From Planctomycetota bacterium (GTDB taxonomy: Bacteria; Planctomycetota; UBA1135): a stretch of 64,000 nt of DNA. The stretch spans positions 620,001 through 684,000 of the forward strand of contig SHNF01000002.1 of NCBI GenBank assembly GCA_004295085.1, in the 5' to 3' direction. The first letter of the stretch is position 1, and the number at the start of each line of letters is the position of its first letter. Positions 1-8,706 of this stretch are shown here, one piece after another. The position numbers and the translations under genes are program-made. The notes beneath the pieces were generated by a model. The model was not told the origin of the DNA. It ran no database searches and was given only the letters and a program-made list of their open reading frames with translations.

Positions 1-1
1 C

Positions 2-994
2 GTGTACGTGGTCCACGGCACGCTGCCCTTCATCGCCGGGATCTTCTACGGGCTCACGGCCGCAGTGCTGGCGGTCGTGGCGTCGGCGGTGATCCGTATC
101 GGCAGGAAGACCCTGAAGAACGCGCTGCTGTGGGCGCTGGCGGCGGCGGCGTTCGTGAGCATCTATTTCCTGCGCGTAGACTTCCCCTGGGTCATCCTGG
201 GAGCCGGCCTGGTCGGCCTGCTGGGCAGCCGCTACGCGCCCGAGCTGTTCCGTTCCGGGGGCGGGCACGGGGCCGCCGCGGCCGACGAGGACGGCATCGT
301 CGCGCACACGCGGCCGTCCTGGACGCGCGCGCTGCGCGTGACGGCGCTCTGCGGGGTGCTGTGGTGGACACCGGTGATCCTCCTGGGGCTGTGGCTGGGC
401 TGGGGCAGCACGCAGGTCGCGGAAGGCGTCTTCTTCAGCAAGGCGGCAATGGTGACCTTCGGCGGCGCCTACGCGGTGCTGCCGTACATCGCTCAGAAGG
501 CGGTGGAGCACTACGGCTGGCTGGGCACCAGCCAGATGACAGCCGGGCTCGGGCTGGCGGAGACCACACCCGGCCCCTTGATCATGGTGGTGCAGTTCGT
601 GGGTTTCCTGGGCGGTTACTACCATCCGCCCGCGGGCCTGTCCCCGCTGCTCTCAGCCACGCTCGGCGCCCTGATCACGACCTGGGTGACCTTCCTGCCG
701 TGTTTTCTGTGGATCTTCCTGGGCGCGCCTTACGTGGAGAGCATGCGCGGCAACCCGCGCCTGAGCGCGGCCCTCACCGCCATCACCGCGGCGGTCGTGG
801 GCGTCGTGATGAACCTCGCGGTCTGGTTCGGGCACAAGCTGGTCTTTCCGGAGGCCGGCGGCGTGGACTGGTTCGTGCTCGTGGTCGGCGCCGCTGCCTT
901 CGTGGCGATCGTGCGCTTCAAGGCCGGCATGATCCCGGTCATCCTGGCCAGCGGAGCGCTCGGGCTGGCCTGGAAGACGCTCTACTCCACGTAG
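2..994 (+). CDS. chrA: Chromate transporter ChrA, C-terminal part (5' end outside window)
   Basis: This is a multi-pass membrane protein of the CHR (chromate ion transporter) family, which moves chromate, or sulfate in some relatives, across the inner membrane. The visible 330 residues hold the tail of the first CHR half, a hydrophilic loop at about 85-105, and the second half. That half opens with the family hallmark FGGAYAVLPYI at about 150-160, and PGPLIMVVQFVGFLGG follows at about 190. Full two-domain ChrA proteins have roughly 400 residues, so about 70-120 N-terminal residues lie upstream of the window. The last 13 bases overlap the end of the convergent gene on the other strand. The family call is firm; the substrate is inferred. 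Confidence 0.88.
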   Translation: MYVVHGTLPFIAGIFYGLTAAVLAVVASAVIRIGRKTLKNALLWALAAAAFVSIYFLRVDFPWVILGAGLVGLLGSRYAPELFRSGGGHGAAAADEDGIVAHTRPSWTRALRVTALCGVLWWTPVILLGLWLGWGSTQVAEGVFFSKAAMVTFGGAYAVLPYIAQKAVEHYGWLGTSQMTAGLGLAETTPGPLIMVVQFVGFLGGYYHPPAGLSPLLSATLGALITTWVTFLPCFLWIFLGAPYVESMRGNPRLSAALTAITAAVVGVVMNLAVWFGHKLVFPEAGGVDWFVLVVGAAAFVAIVRFKAGMIPVILASGALGLAWKTLYST

Positions 995-2961
995 AACGGG
1001 CTGGACCAGGCGGCGTGCTGGTCCGCCTGCACCACGCGCACGTACACCGATTCGCCGGACTGCAGGCCCTCCAGCGGCCGGCGCGCGCTGAACACGCGCG
1101 CGCCGTCACCGGCGAGGCTGGCAGCCACGGCGCCGGAGCGCACGATGTCCACGCGCTCGATGGGCGCGGTGCCGACCACTGAGATCACCAGCTCCCGCGC
1201 CGCTTCCGACGCGGGCAGGCTCGCACCCATGCGCGCGCCGCCCAGCGAGGTGCGCAGGAGGATGCGCGCGCCGCTGGTGGCGTAGCAGCGGCGGGCGCGC
1301 AGGGCTTCCAGCACGCCGGCGCGCGTGCACTCCTCGCTCAGTATGGCCGCCAGGCCTCCACAGGAAGAGGCGAGATGGCCCAGGCCCGGATGCCCGTCAT
1401 GGCCGTCACTGCTGCCGAGGAAGCCGAGACGGTAGCCGCGGCCCAGGGCGTCGCGCACGTAGTTGCCGGGGACGGCGCCGCGGATGCGCCGGGGGGAGTC
1501 AGGCGCCTCGCTGCTGCCGTGCACCGACACGATCTCGGTCACCGGTTCCAGCCTTGGGTCGGGAGCGATGCTCCAATCGGTGGCGATGGCACTGCCGGCG
1601 CTGTGGTGCGCGAGCGTGAGCGCGTCCTGGCCGCGCAAGGCCTCCCACAGCTCGGGCGGCGTGTCGTAGCGCTCGTCCATGGAGCTGTAGAGCCGGCCGC
1701 TGTCGCCGAAGTAGAGGACGTGGCGGTGGCCGTGGATCCAGCTGGTCCATTCATACCCGGGCAAGGTCACGAGCCGGCCGGGCTCGTGGTAGCGCGCTGC
1801 GGCGTCCTGCACCTCCTGCCATGACTGCGGATGCTGGTCCAGGAACAGCATGCCCCAATGATCGTGGTCGGTGACCGCGGCCACGTCCAGGGCGGCGACG
1901 TCGCGCGCGTAGGCGTAGACGTCGTCCAGGCGCCCGGTGCCGTCGGACAGGGCGCTGTGGATCTGCAGGTCGCCCCACAGCACGCGCGGGGCGTCCGCGG
2001 CCACCAGCAGCGGATTGCTTTCGGCCAGCAGGCCGCCGGGGCCCTCGGCCAGGACGCGGAACAGGCCTTCCTGCTGCGCCATCAGCTCGATGGTCTTGCG
2101 GCCGCCGCCACCGGCATCCAGGGTGATCGCGGGCGGCGCCAGCAAGCCCTCCCCGATCACGTCCAGGCGCACCTCGCCGGCGGCATCCACGCCGGCGTTG
2201 CCATCCGCGTCCAGCAGCGCGACCGTCAGGCGCACGGCAGAGCCTGGACGGGCGGTGCTCGGAAGCGTGAGCAGCAGGCGCGCCGGCGGCCCCGGCGCCA
2301 CGGGCACACCGGGCGAATCGGCCAGCACCTTGCGCACGCCGTCGCCGTCGCCGTCCACCGCGAACCAGAAGCGCGAGTCGGCCTCGGCGAAGCGGTCCGC
2401 GTAGGCGCCCGCCGGACCCGCACCATAGACGATGCGCAGCCGCTCACCGGGCGCCAGCCTGCGCCCTTGCAGCTCGATGCCGAGCAGTTGCGCGTCCAGC
2501 GAGCGCGCCGCGAGGCGGACGCCTTGCGCCTCGGTGCTCACCGTGGTGTAGCCGGGGCGCTCCGGATCCTCCACCTGCGGCGTGCTCCAGCCCCAGAATG
2601 GACTGACTTGCAGGTAGACCGCGCCGCCTTCCGCCACGCCCAGCGGCCCGGCTTCGTACTGCAGCGTCCAGCGGCCGGGCGCCCCGGCCGCTGCCGGAGT
2701 CGAGGCGTCCTCCTCCGACTCCAGCCAGGCACGGCCGCCGCCGTCCGCGGGATGGCGCGGCGCGGCCAGGTCAGCGCGCAGGCCTTCATACACGTCCAGG
2801 CGGGCGGTCGCCGGAACCTTGGACGCCGGCGCGGCCGGTTGCTGCGCCGCCGGGCGCGCATCGGCCTGCGCAGCGGCCTGCGCAGCGGCTCCGGGAGGCG
2901 CCTCCCGGCCGCAGCATGCGCAGCACAACAGCCCGATCGCGATCCGGCGGCCGTCAGTCAT
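982..2961 (-). CDS. Secreted CehA/McbA-like PHP-domain metallohydrolase
   Basis: A 659-residue protein with a PHP-type metal-binding fold. The N-terminus is hydrophobic with a cysteine cluster (LLCCACC), followed by an Ala/Pro-rich stretch, so it is exported and possibly a lipoprotein, although the lipobox is imperfect. Residues of about 40-320 look like beta-sandwich material. The PHP core starts near residue 328 with LWGDLQIHSALSDGTG and continues with VTDHDHWG near 365 and HGHRHVLYFG near 410. These carry the His/Asp ligands typical of PHP phosphoesterase-like enzymes. CehA/McbA relatives hydrolyse carbamate or phosphate esters; the substrate here cannot be told. The start codon overlaps the end of the upstream PPK2 gene by 8 bases, so the two are probably translationally coupled. 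Confidence 0.72.
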   Translation of the reverse strand: MTDGRRIAIGLLCCACCGREAPPGAAAQAAAQADARPAAQQPAAPASKVPATARLDVYEGLRADLAAPRHPADGGGRAWLESEEDASTPAAAGAPGRWTLQYEAGPLGVAEGGAVYLQVSPFWGWSTPQVEDPERPGYTTVSTEAQGVRLAARSLDAQLLGIELQGRRLAPGERLRIVYGAGPAGAYADRFAEADSRFWFAVDGDGDGVRKVLADSPGVPVAPGPPARLLLTLPSTARPGSAVRLTVALLDADGNAGVDAAGEVRLDVIGEGLLAPPAITLDAGGGGRKTIELMAQQEGLFRVLAEGPGGLLAESNPLLVAADAPRVLWGDLQIHSALSDGTGRLDDVYAYARDVAALDVAAVTDHDHWGMLFLDQHPQSWQEVQDAAARYHEPGRLVTLPGYEWTSWIHGHRHVLYFGDSGRLYSSMDERYDTPPELWEALRGQDALTLAHHSAGSAIATDWSIAPDPRLEPVTEIVSVHGSSEAPDSPRRIRGAVPGNYVRDALGRGYRLGFLGSSDGHDGHPGLGHLASSCGGLAAILSEECTRAGVLEALRARRCYATSGARILLRTSLGGARMGASLPASEAARELVISVVGTAPIERVDIVRSGAVAASLAGDGARVFSARRPLEGLQSGESVYVRVVQADQHAAWSSPFYVE

Positions 2962-3712
2962 CTTGCCAGGCCGCCTGCAGACTGCGGACCACGGTCCCGA
3001 GCACGCGCAGCCGCGCGTAGCGCTTGTCCTCGGCGGAGACCACGGTCCAGGGCGCGGCCGGCTGATCCGTGCGCCGGAACATGTCCTCGGCGGCGATCAT
3101 GTAATCGTCCCATTTCTCGCGGTTGCGCCAGTCCTCCGGCCCGATCTTGTACTCCTTGAACGGGTCCTGTTCGCGCTCGCGGAAGCGCCGCAGCTGCTCG
3201 TCCTTGCTGATCTGCAGCCAGAACTTGGCGATCACCGCGCCCGCGTCGCTGTAGCTGCGCTCGAAGGCGGCGATCTCGCCGTAGGCGCGCTGCCATTCCT
3301 CCTTGCTGCACAGCTCCTCCACGCGTTCCACCAGCACGCGTCCATACCAGGAGCGGTCCCAGATGACGATCTCGCCCTTGCGCGGCATGCGCGCCTGGAA
3401 GCGCCACAGCCAGTGGTGCAGGCGTTCCGCCGGATCCGGCGGGCCGACCGGGATGACGCGGTAACCGCGCGGGTCCAGGCGCCCGGTGAGGCGGCGGATG
3501 ACGCCGCCCTTGCCGGCCGCGTCGACACCCTCGAACACGATGATGACCGGAAAGCGCGGCTCATCGCGCTGGCGGACCTGCTCGCGCAGCACCTGCAACT
3601 GCAGCTCGCGCAGTTCTTCCTTGTACGCAGCCTCGTCCTCGACCCGCGCCGACAAGTCGAGCGTCTTGAGGCTGGGGAACGCGCTCTGCGCCACGCCAGG
3701 GGCAGGATACAC
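2954..3712 (-). CDS. ppk2: Polyphosphate kinase 2 family protein
   Basis: A 252-residue cytoplasmic enzyme of the PPK2 family, which transfers phosphate between polyphosphate and nucleotides. The Walker A motif EGVDAAGKGG lies at residues 61-70. The Walker B/lid region IWDRSWYGRVLVERV lies at about 117-131, preceded by the family stretch HHWLWRFQARMP. Length is normal for a single-domain PPK2. The subclass (NDP versus NMP phosphorylation) cannot be decided by eye. The start is a GTG only 27 bases from the divergent gene at 3740; a second GTG six codons further in is a possible alternative. It is the first gene of a two-gene operon with the PHP protein. Confidence 0.9.
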   Translation of the reverse strand: MYPAPGVAQSAFPSLKTLDLSARVEDEAAYKEELRELQLQVLREQVRQRDEPRFPVIIVFEGVDAAGKGGVIRRLTGRLDPRGYRVIPVGPPDPAERLHHWLWRFQARMPRKGEIVIWDRSWYGRVLVERVEELCSKEEWQRAYGEIAAFERSYSDAGAVIAKFWLQISKDEQLRRFREREQDPFKEYKIGPEDWRNREKWDDYMIAAEDMFRRTDQPAAPWTVVSAEDKRYARLRVLGTVVRSLQAAWQDD

Positions 3713-3713
3713 T
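3708..3713 (+). promoter_or_regulatory. Candidate -10 element TACACT
   Basis: TACACT lies 26 bases before the ATG at 3740, in the 27-base gap between two divergent genes, and overlaps the PPK2 start codon on the other strand. No convincing -35 box is visible. It fits a pattern of TANNNT elements close to start codons elsewhere in the window. Confidence 0.3.
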
Positions 3714-3739
3714 GCGCCGCAGCCGTCCCCGACTTATTC

Positions 3740-4843
3740 ATGGACACGTCCTCGCCGGCGCCGCAGCCGCTCACCTGGAAGGGGGTCTGTCACCTTCTCT
3801 TCCAGTACGACGTCGGCCAGAACATCGACCTGCAACGCTGCCGCGGCCTGATCGCCGCCCAGCCGGCCCTCATCCAGCAGGAGCACCGGGCTCCGTCCTG
3901 GTTCCAGTTCAACCCGCCGCCGCTGCAGGTGCTGCAGGAGAGCCCGCCGGCGCAGTTCGGCGCCTGGCGCACCGCGCCGCGCGTCAGCGTGCTGCTGTAC
4001 GACTTCGGCGCCATCTCCATCGGCTACGACGTGCCCTTCGCCGGAACGCTGGCGCAGCTCACCGAACTGAGCTGCTCCCTGCAGGAGAGCCACGGCCTGT
4101 GGGAGACGTCGCGCGGGCACGTGCAGCAGGTGCTGGAGGCGGTGCGCTCCGCTGTGTCCAAGCCGGGCCTCGCCGACCTCACCGAGGACTACGTCATCTT
4201 CCAGATGGAGGAGCCCGACCCCCCCATCTCCCTGACCGAGCTGCCGAAGGCCTACGCCCGCGAGCTGGCGCAGGTCCTGCGCGGCGAGCGCGAGTCTCTG
4301 TCCGGCGAGGAGGTGTTCGAGGCCGTGGGCAGCCGCGTCAGCTACGGCCCCGACGACCTGACGCTGGTGGACTGGCAGGCGGCGCTCCTGATCGGCAAGG
4401 GCATGGGGGACGTGAAGGCGGTGCTGGAGTTCGCGAGCGTCCAGCTGCTGGAGATGCGCTTCCTGGACCGCAAGCTGGATGAGGCCCTGGACCGCTCGTA
4501 CGAGACCCTGGCGTCCCGGTCGCGCATCTGGCTGCGCTCCACCTCCACCGAGCTGCTGCGCGTGGGCCAGATGCAGGTGGACGCCGCGATCCTGCACGAG
4601 CGCGTCATCAACGCCCTGAAGCTGCTCGGCGACCAGTACCTGGCCCGCGTCTACCAGCTGGCCTCGCGCCAGTTCCGGCTGTCGGAATGGAACACGACGC
4701 TCCTGCGCAAGATCGAGACGCTGGAGAGCATCTACGAGAAGCTCAACGACCAAGGCCAGACCAAGCGCATGGAGATCCTGGAGCTGATCATCATCGTCCT
4801 GATCCTGATCTCCATCGTCCTGCCCTTCCTCGGCCTGCACTGA
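3740..4843 (+). CDS. RMD1/DUF155-like protein with C-terminal membrane anchor
   Basis: A 367-residue protein. The N-terminal two thirds is a mixed domain containing LLYDFGAISIGYDVPF, which resembles the core of the RMD1/YagE (DUF155) family. A long helical part follows at about 230-335 and ends in a single C-terminal transmembrane helix (EILELIIIVLILISIVLPFL), also seen in that family. The ATG at 3740 is preferred because upstream in-frame sequence belongs to the divergent PPK2 gene. Bacterial members have no defined biochemical role; yeast relatives are mitochondrial or meiotic proteins. The stop is one base before the GTG of the next gene, so they form an operon. The family call is moderate. 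Confidence 0.55.
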   Translation: MDTSSPAPQPLTWKGVCHLLFQYDVGQNIDLQRCRGLIAAQPALIQQEHRAPSWFQFNPPPLQVLQESPPAQFGAWRTAPRVSVLLYDFGAISIGYDVPFAGTLAQLTELSCSLQESHGLWETSRGHVQQVLEAVRSAVSKPGLADLTEDYVIFQMEEPDPPISLTELPKAYARELAQVLRGERESLSGEEVFEAVGSRVSYGPDDLTLVDWQAALLIGKGMGDVKAVLEFASVQLLEMRFLDRKLDEALDRSYETLASRSRIWLRSTSTELLRVGQMQVDAAILHERVINALKLLGDQYLARVYQLASRQFRLSEWNTTLLRKIETLESIYEKLNDQGQTKRMEILELIIIVLILISIVLPFLGLH

Positions 4844-4844
4844 C

Positions 4845-5594
4845 GTGCGCCGCGCCTTCCTCACGGCGCGCTGGTCCCATCTCTGCATTCTGACCTGGGA
4901 AGCTGCTCCGGAGCTGCTCCTGCCCCACCTCCCGGCGGGACTGGACCTCGACCGCCGTGACGGGCGCTGCTACGCCAGCGTGGTCGCCTTCCACTTCCTG
5001 GACACGCGCGTGTTCGGCCTGCGCTGGCCCGGCCACCGCGACTTCCCGGAGTGGAACCTGCGTTTCTATGCGCGCGAGGGCCCCCGCCGCGGCGTCGTGT
5101 TCGTGCGCGAGCTGGTGCCCAGGAGATGGATCGCCTGGGCCGCGCGCGCCTTCTACAACGAGCCCTATTCCACGGCGGCGTTCCGGAGCGACGTCCGCGA
5201 GCACGCCGGCGCGCTCGTCGTCGAGCATCGCGTCAACTTCCAGGGGCGCGAGCACCGCCTGTCCGTCACCGCTGGCCTCGCTCCATACCTTCCACGCGAG
5301 GACAGCTTCGAGCACTGGGTCAAGGAGCACCAGTGGGGCTTCGGGCGCGACCGCTCCGAGCACCTGCTCCGCTACGAGGTGCGCCACCCGGTATGGCCGC
5401 TCTATCCCGTCCTCGATTTCGACCTCAAGACCGACTTCGCGCAGCTCTACGGGGCCGCCTGGGAGCCGCTCGGACGCCGCCCGCCCGATTCCGTGGTGCT
5501 GGCGCAGGGCTCCGAGGTCAGTGTCTGGCCGGCCGAGCGTGACTGCAGGGCCAGCGCCAGCCCGGCGCGCGGCGATAGCCCCAGCCGGCGGTAG
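4845..5594 (+). CDS. DUF2071 (YqjF-like) protein with anomalous C-terminal extension
   Basis: A 249-residue protein of the DUF2071/YqjF family, whose biochemical function is unknown. The recognisable parts are the N-terminal LTARWSHLCILTWE and LLPHLPAGLDLDRRDG, the central SVVAFHFLDTRVFGLRWPGH, and the terminal YPVLDFDLKTDFAQLYG. The GTG start follows the previous stop by one base. The family-like core seems to end near base 5540 (EVSVWPAER). The last 17 residues are Ala/Arg/Ser-rich and are simply the antisense of the convergent gene's core, suggesting that an original stop codon has been lost. Expression is probably coupled to the RMD1-like gene. Confidence 0.75.
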   Translation: MRRAFLTARWSHLCILTWEAAPELLLPHLPAGLDLDRRDGRCYASVVAFHFLDTRVFGLRWPGHRDFPEWNLRFYAREGPRRGVVFVRELVPRRWIAWAARAFYNEPYSTAAFRSDVREHAGALVVEHRVNFQGREHRLSVTAGLAPYLPREDSFEHWVKEHQWGFGRDRSEHLLRYEVRHPVWPLYPVLDFDLKTDFAQLYGAAWEPLGRRPPDSVVLAQGSEVSVWPAERDCRASASPARGDSPSRR

Positions 5595-6262
5595 CCGAGC
5601 TGCGCGGCGGCGGCGTCGCCGTACAAGGCCGGGATCACGGTCGGTGGATCCGCCGCCGCGAGCAGCGGCGCCAGCACCGCGCGCGTGTAGGCGAGGTCCT
5701 CGGCGTCGAGGGCCGGCGCCGAGCACCCTGCGGAAAGCATGACGGCGCCTTCCTGCGCCAGCATCTCCCCCAGCGTGCGCGCGTAGCCATGGCATTGCAC
5801 GTAGGCCGCGCGGAACACGCACTGGCGCACCTCTTCGGCGATCTGCGCCGGCGCGTAGGTCTCGCTGGTCCACAGCAGGACCGGGATCCAGCCGCGCTTG
5901 TGCATGGCCTTGCCGCGGAAGCGGTGCTCGAATTCGCTGGTGTAGCGGTTGGTCCAGCCGCCGCGCAGGTCGTCGCTAACCACCAGGCCGACCCGGTACC
6001 GGCCGGGCTGGCTCTGCAAGCTCGACTGCGTCTCTGCACAGGCCTGCAATGCCGCGGCCTCGGCCTCCATCTCGAGCAGGCGATCCAGGAACGGCGGCAT
6101 GTGCTCCTTGCCCATCGGGTTCATCGCCACGAGCGGCAGCTTGAGGTCGCCGCTACGCGCGTCGATCATCGTGCGCAGGTACTCCTGGAAGCGCGCCAAG
6201 CCGCGTGGCAGCGCGTAAAGGTCGCGCTGCACCTGCAGCAGCGGCACGTGTTCGAGCTGCAC
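5447..6262 (-). CDS. Conserved protein of unknown function
   Basis: A 271-residue soluble protein that I do not recognise by function. Notable segments are AMNPMGKEHMPPFLDRLL at about 46-63, GLVVSDDLRGGWTNRY at about 92-107, and VLLWTSETY near 128. The end of the ordered part is GLSPRAGLALALQ at about 227-240. They read like conserved motifs of a real family, and I recall similar unnamed bacterial proteins, but I cannot name one. The GTG start lies six bases after the stop of the sialidase-like gene, so the two are likely cotranscribed. The last 31 residues (bases 5447-5542) are low-quality sequence antisense to the DUF2071 gene. Confidence 0.6.
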   Translation of the reverse strand: MQLEHVPLLQVQRDLYALPRGLARFQEYLRTMIDARSGDLKLPLVAMNPMGKEHMPPFLDRLLEMEAEAAALQACAETQSSLQSQPGRYRVGLVVSDDLRGGWTNRYTSEFEHRFRGKAMHKRGWIPVLLWTSETYAPAQIAEEVRQCVFRAAYVQCHGYARTLGEMLAQEGAVMLSAGCSAPALDAEDLAYTRAVLAPLLAAADPPTVIPALYGDAAAAQLGYRRLGLSPRAGLALALQSRSAGQTLTSEPCASTTESGGRRPSGSQAAP

Positions 6263-6268
6263 TTCCGA

Positions 6269-8002
6269 CTACTGGACGACCAGCGCCAGCGTGCGCGTGA
6301 CGGAGAGGAATTCGCCGGTGACGGGGTCGCGCGTGACGGCCGCGGCCCAGATGGGCGTCCCGGGCGGAAGGCCGGGCACGGTGACGTTGGGCGTCGCCGC
6401 ACTGCCGTTGGCAATGGGCGCCGTGGTGAGCGGAGTCAGGTTGGCGACCGCCCAGGCGGTGAAATCGTCGAAAACCAGGCTCAGGTAGCGGCCGCTGGCG
6501 TCGGGCAGGAAGACCTGCCCGTTCTCGCCCGTTCCCGACAGCAGGACGTGGCCGCGCGCGCCGGACTCGCCGGCGCCGCTGAGACGGAAGTTGGCGATGC
6601 CGCCAGCCGTGAGGTCGCCTTCCAGCGCCAGCCAGGGATAGCGCCCGGCGGCGGCGTAGATGTCCTCCTCGCCGCCGGAGGCGTAGAACTCGCGCAGATC
6701 GGCCCAGGCCACGGCCACGTTGCCCTCGGAGTCGGCGGCGAGGGCCGGGGAGACGTAGTCGAAGCCGTCGGTGGCCGCATCGGCGCTCAACAGCAGCCGC
6801 GGCTGGAAGCTGCGGCCGCCGTCGAAGCTGTGAACCAGCCAGGGCTCGCCGTCGTAGAGGGTGTCGTAGGTGACGTAGACGTCATCCCCGCGCACCAGGA
6901 GGTTGAGGCCGCGGTCGGCGTCCGGCCCCGGGTTGAGGCCGATCTCCGCCGGCAGCCAGGTCACGCCGAAGTCGTTCGACACGTTCACGGTCGAGCCGAG
7001 GCCCTGCTGCCAGCCCACGATCACGTTGCCGTTGCCGGCGGCGATGACCGGCAGGATCGACTCGCTGACCCCGGGACCGGTACCCGTGTCCAGGCGCCGG
7101 TCGCTGCCGTCCCACTGCTCGCCACGGCCGAAGGAGCGATTGAAGAAGACGTCGTTGTTGCCGCTGCGGCGCTCGTACCAGGCGACGTACACGTACGGGC
7201 CGTCCACGGCGATCTCTGGGCAGTACGAGGCGACGGCTCCGGGCGCCGTGCCGGTGTCCAGACGGATCGGCGAAGGCTTCCAGGTGACCCCGCGATCGTG
7301 CGAGACGTTGATGAAGACGTCGGGCGGGCCGTTGCGCCAGTCGGCCCAGGTGACGTAGACGTCGTCGCCCTCGGTCGCGACGCGCGCCTGCTGCGGCGAA
7401 ACGGCGCCGCCGCTGATGTCGAGGTCGAAGGGCAGCCAGGTGGCGCCGCGGTCGCGCGACACCTGGAACACGACCTTGCGCGGCACGCCGGAGGCCTGCG
7501 ACCAGACCGCGTACACGTCGTCGCCGCTGGCGGCGACCGAGGGGAAGGTCAGGAAGCGCCGGCCGACTTCGTCGTGGTTCAGGCGCTGCTCGGGGGCCCA
7601 GGTCTGCCCACCGTCCTGGCTGCTCGCGACCGCGATGTCGTAGTAGTAGCCGCCGGCGCCGGTCGGCCGGCCCTTGCGCCGGTCGAAGTAGAAAACGTGC
7701 ACGGAGTTACCGGAGACCGCCAGGGCGCTGCCGATCACGCCCGGGCTGCCCGGCGGGTTGACGCGGATGGGATCCGCGAGCCAGGTGCGTCCGCCGTCCT
7801 GCGACGCATTCAGGAACATGCGCGAGCTCGCGGCCTCGCGGTAGTCCGCCCATGCCACGCGCACCAGGTCGCCGGCGACGTGGACCGCGGGCGGGCCGGA
7901 GGCGGAAGCGCCCGGGGCGTCGCCAAGGTCCACGCGCGCGTCCGGGTAGAACTGGGCCGGGGCGGGGGCGGACAGGAGGAGGATGGAGAGGATTGCGTGC
8001 AT
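6269..8002 (-). CDS. Secreted BNR-repeat sialidase-like protein
   Basis: A 577-residue exported protein. A signal peptide (MHAILSILLLSAPAPAQ) is followed by a beta-propeller with at least six Asp-box type repeats: SQDGGRTW, SQDGGQTW, SRDRGATW, SHDRGVTW, NDFGVTW and SFDGGRSF. Propellers of this kind occur in sialidases and in many non-enzymatic surface proteins. I do not see the arginine triad of true sialidases clearly enough to claim activity. The last 110 residues or so look like a C-terminal module also found on other secreted proteins in this window, ending in TRTLALVVQ. It heads a two-gene operon with the unknown gene downstream. Confidence 0.78.
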   Translation of the reverse strand: MHAILSILLLSAPAPAQFYPDARVDLGDAPGASASGPPAVHVAGDLVRVAWADYREAASSRMFLNASQDGGRTWLADPIRVNPPGSPGVIGSALAVSGNSVHVFYFDRRKGRPTGAGGYYYDIAVASSQDGGQTWAPEQRLNHDEVGRRFLTFPSVAASGDDVYAVWSQASGVPRKVVFQVSRDRGATWLPFDLDISGGAVSPQQARVATEGDDVYVTWADWRNGPPDVFINVSHDRGVTWKPSPIRLDTGTAPGAVASYCPEIAVDGPYVYVAWYERRSGNNDVFFNRSFGRGEQWDGSDRRLDTGTGPGVSESILPVIAAGNGNVIVGWQQGLGSTVNVSNDFGVTWLPAEIGLNPGPDADRGLNLLVRGDDVYVTYDTLYDGEPWLVHSFDGGRSFQPRLLLSADAATDGFDYVSPALAADSEGNVAVAWADLREFYASGGEEDIYAAAGRYPWLALEGDLTAGGIANFRLSGAGESGARGHVLLSGTGENGQVFLPDASGRYLSLVFDDFTAWAVANLTPLTTAPIANGSAATPNVTVPGLPPGTPIWAAAVTRDPVTGEFLSVTRTLALVVQ

Positions 8003-8067
8003 GCAGGGCCAGGGCTGAACGGCGGGGCCAAGGTACCACCCGGGTTTTCAGGCTGATTCAGGGGGGC

Positions 8068-8087
8068 TTGACAACAAATATTGTCAA
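8068..8087. promoter_or_regulatory. Palindromic operator candidate before HTH-SRPBCC operon
   Basis: TTGACAA-CAAATA-TTGTCAA is an inverted repeat with perfect 7-base arms and a 6-base AT-rich centre in otherwise GC-rich DNA. It ends 7 bases before the ATG at 8095 of a winged-helix regulator and includes a consensus -35 hexamer (TTGACA). The position suggests autoregulation by the encoded repressor, which would block initiation when bound. A good -10 at the matching distance is not visible. Confidence 0.55.
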
Positions 8088-8094
8088 TGCTCCA

Positions 8095-8706
8095 ATGAGC
8101 CCCATGCGCGAGGTGGAAGTCATCGAGGACCCGGCGGCGGCGACGGTCGCGCTCGAGCCGGTCCGAAGCCGCCTCCTGTCCGAGCTGGTGCAGCCCGCCA
8201 GCGCCGCCGGGCTGGCGCAGCGTCTAGGCATCCCCCGCCAGAAGGTGAACTATCACCTGCGAGCGCTCGAGGCGCACGGACTGGTGCGCGAGGTCGAGAC
8301 ACGCCAGTGGGGCGGCCTGACCGAGCGCCGCCTGGTCGCCAGCGCGCACTCCTACGTCGTGTCGCCGGGGGCGATGGGGCCCGCGGCAAGCTCCCCCGAG
8401 CGCAGCGCCGACCGGCTCTCGGCAGGCTACCTGGTGGCGCTGGCTGCGCGCGTCGTGCGCGAGGTCAGCCAGCTCGTGCGCCGCGCGGCGCAGGCGGAGC
8501 AGCGGCTCGCCACGCTCTCGATCGATACCGAGGTCCGCTTCCGCTCGCCGGCCGAGCGCGCCGCCTTCAGCCGCGAGCTGGCCGCGTCCGTCGCCGCGCT
8601 GGCCGCGCGCTACCACGACGCCGACGCGCCCGGTGGGCGCGCGCACCGGCTGGTCGTGCTCGCCCACCCTCTTCCTCGTAACTCCAAACCCAAGACATCG
8701 TCATGA
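8095..8706 (+). CDS. ArsR-like winged-helix transcriptional regulator
   Basis: A 203-residue DNA-binding protein. Residues of about 12-75 form a winged helix-turn-helix: LLSELVQPASAAGLAQRLG, then IPRQKVNYHLRALEAHGLV as the recognition region, then the wing ETRQWGGLTERR. Such regulators commonly sit next to SRPBCC proteins, as here. The C-terminal half is helical and may be a ligand or dimerisation part. I chose the ATG at 8095; a second ATG at 8104 is also possible. The longer upstream frame is rejected because it runs through the operator. The stop overlaps the next start in an ATGA. Confidence 0.8.
   Translation: MSPMREVEVIEDPAAATVALEPVRSRLLSELVQPASAAGLAQRLGIPRQKVNYHLRALEAHGLVREVETRQWGGLTERRLVASAHSYVVSPGAMGPAASSPERSADRLSAGYLVALAARVVREVSQLVRRAAQAEQRLATLSIDTEVRFRSPAERAAFSRELAASVAALAARYHDADAPGGRAHRLVVLAHPLPRNSKPKTSS

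Noticed and set aside
5789..8056. 755-codon plus-strand frame
   Set aside because: It is antisense to the sialidase-like and unknown genes, which have signal peptide, Asp boxes and operon spacing.
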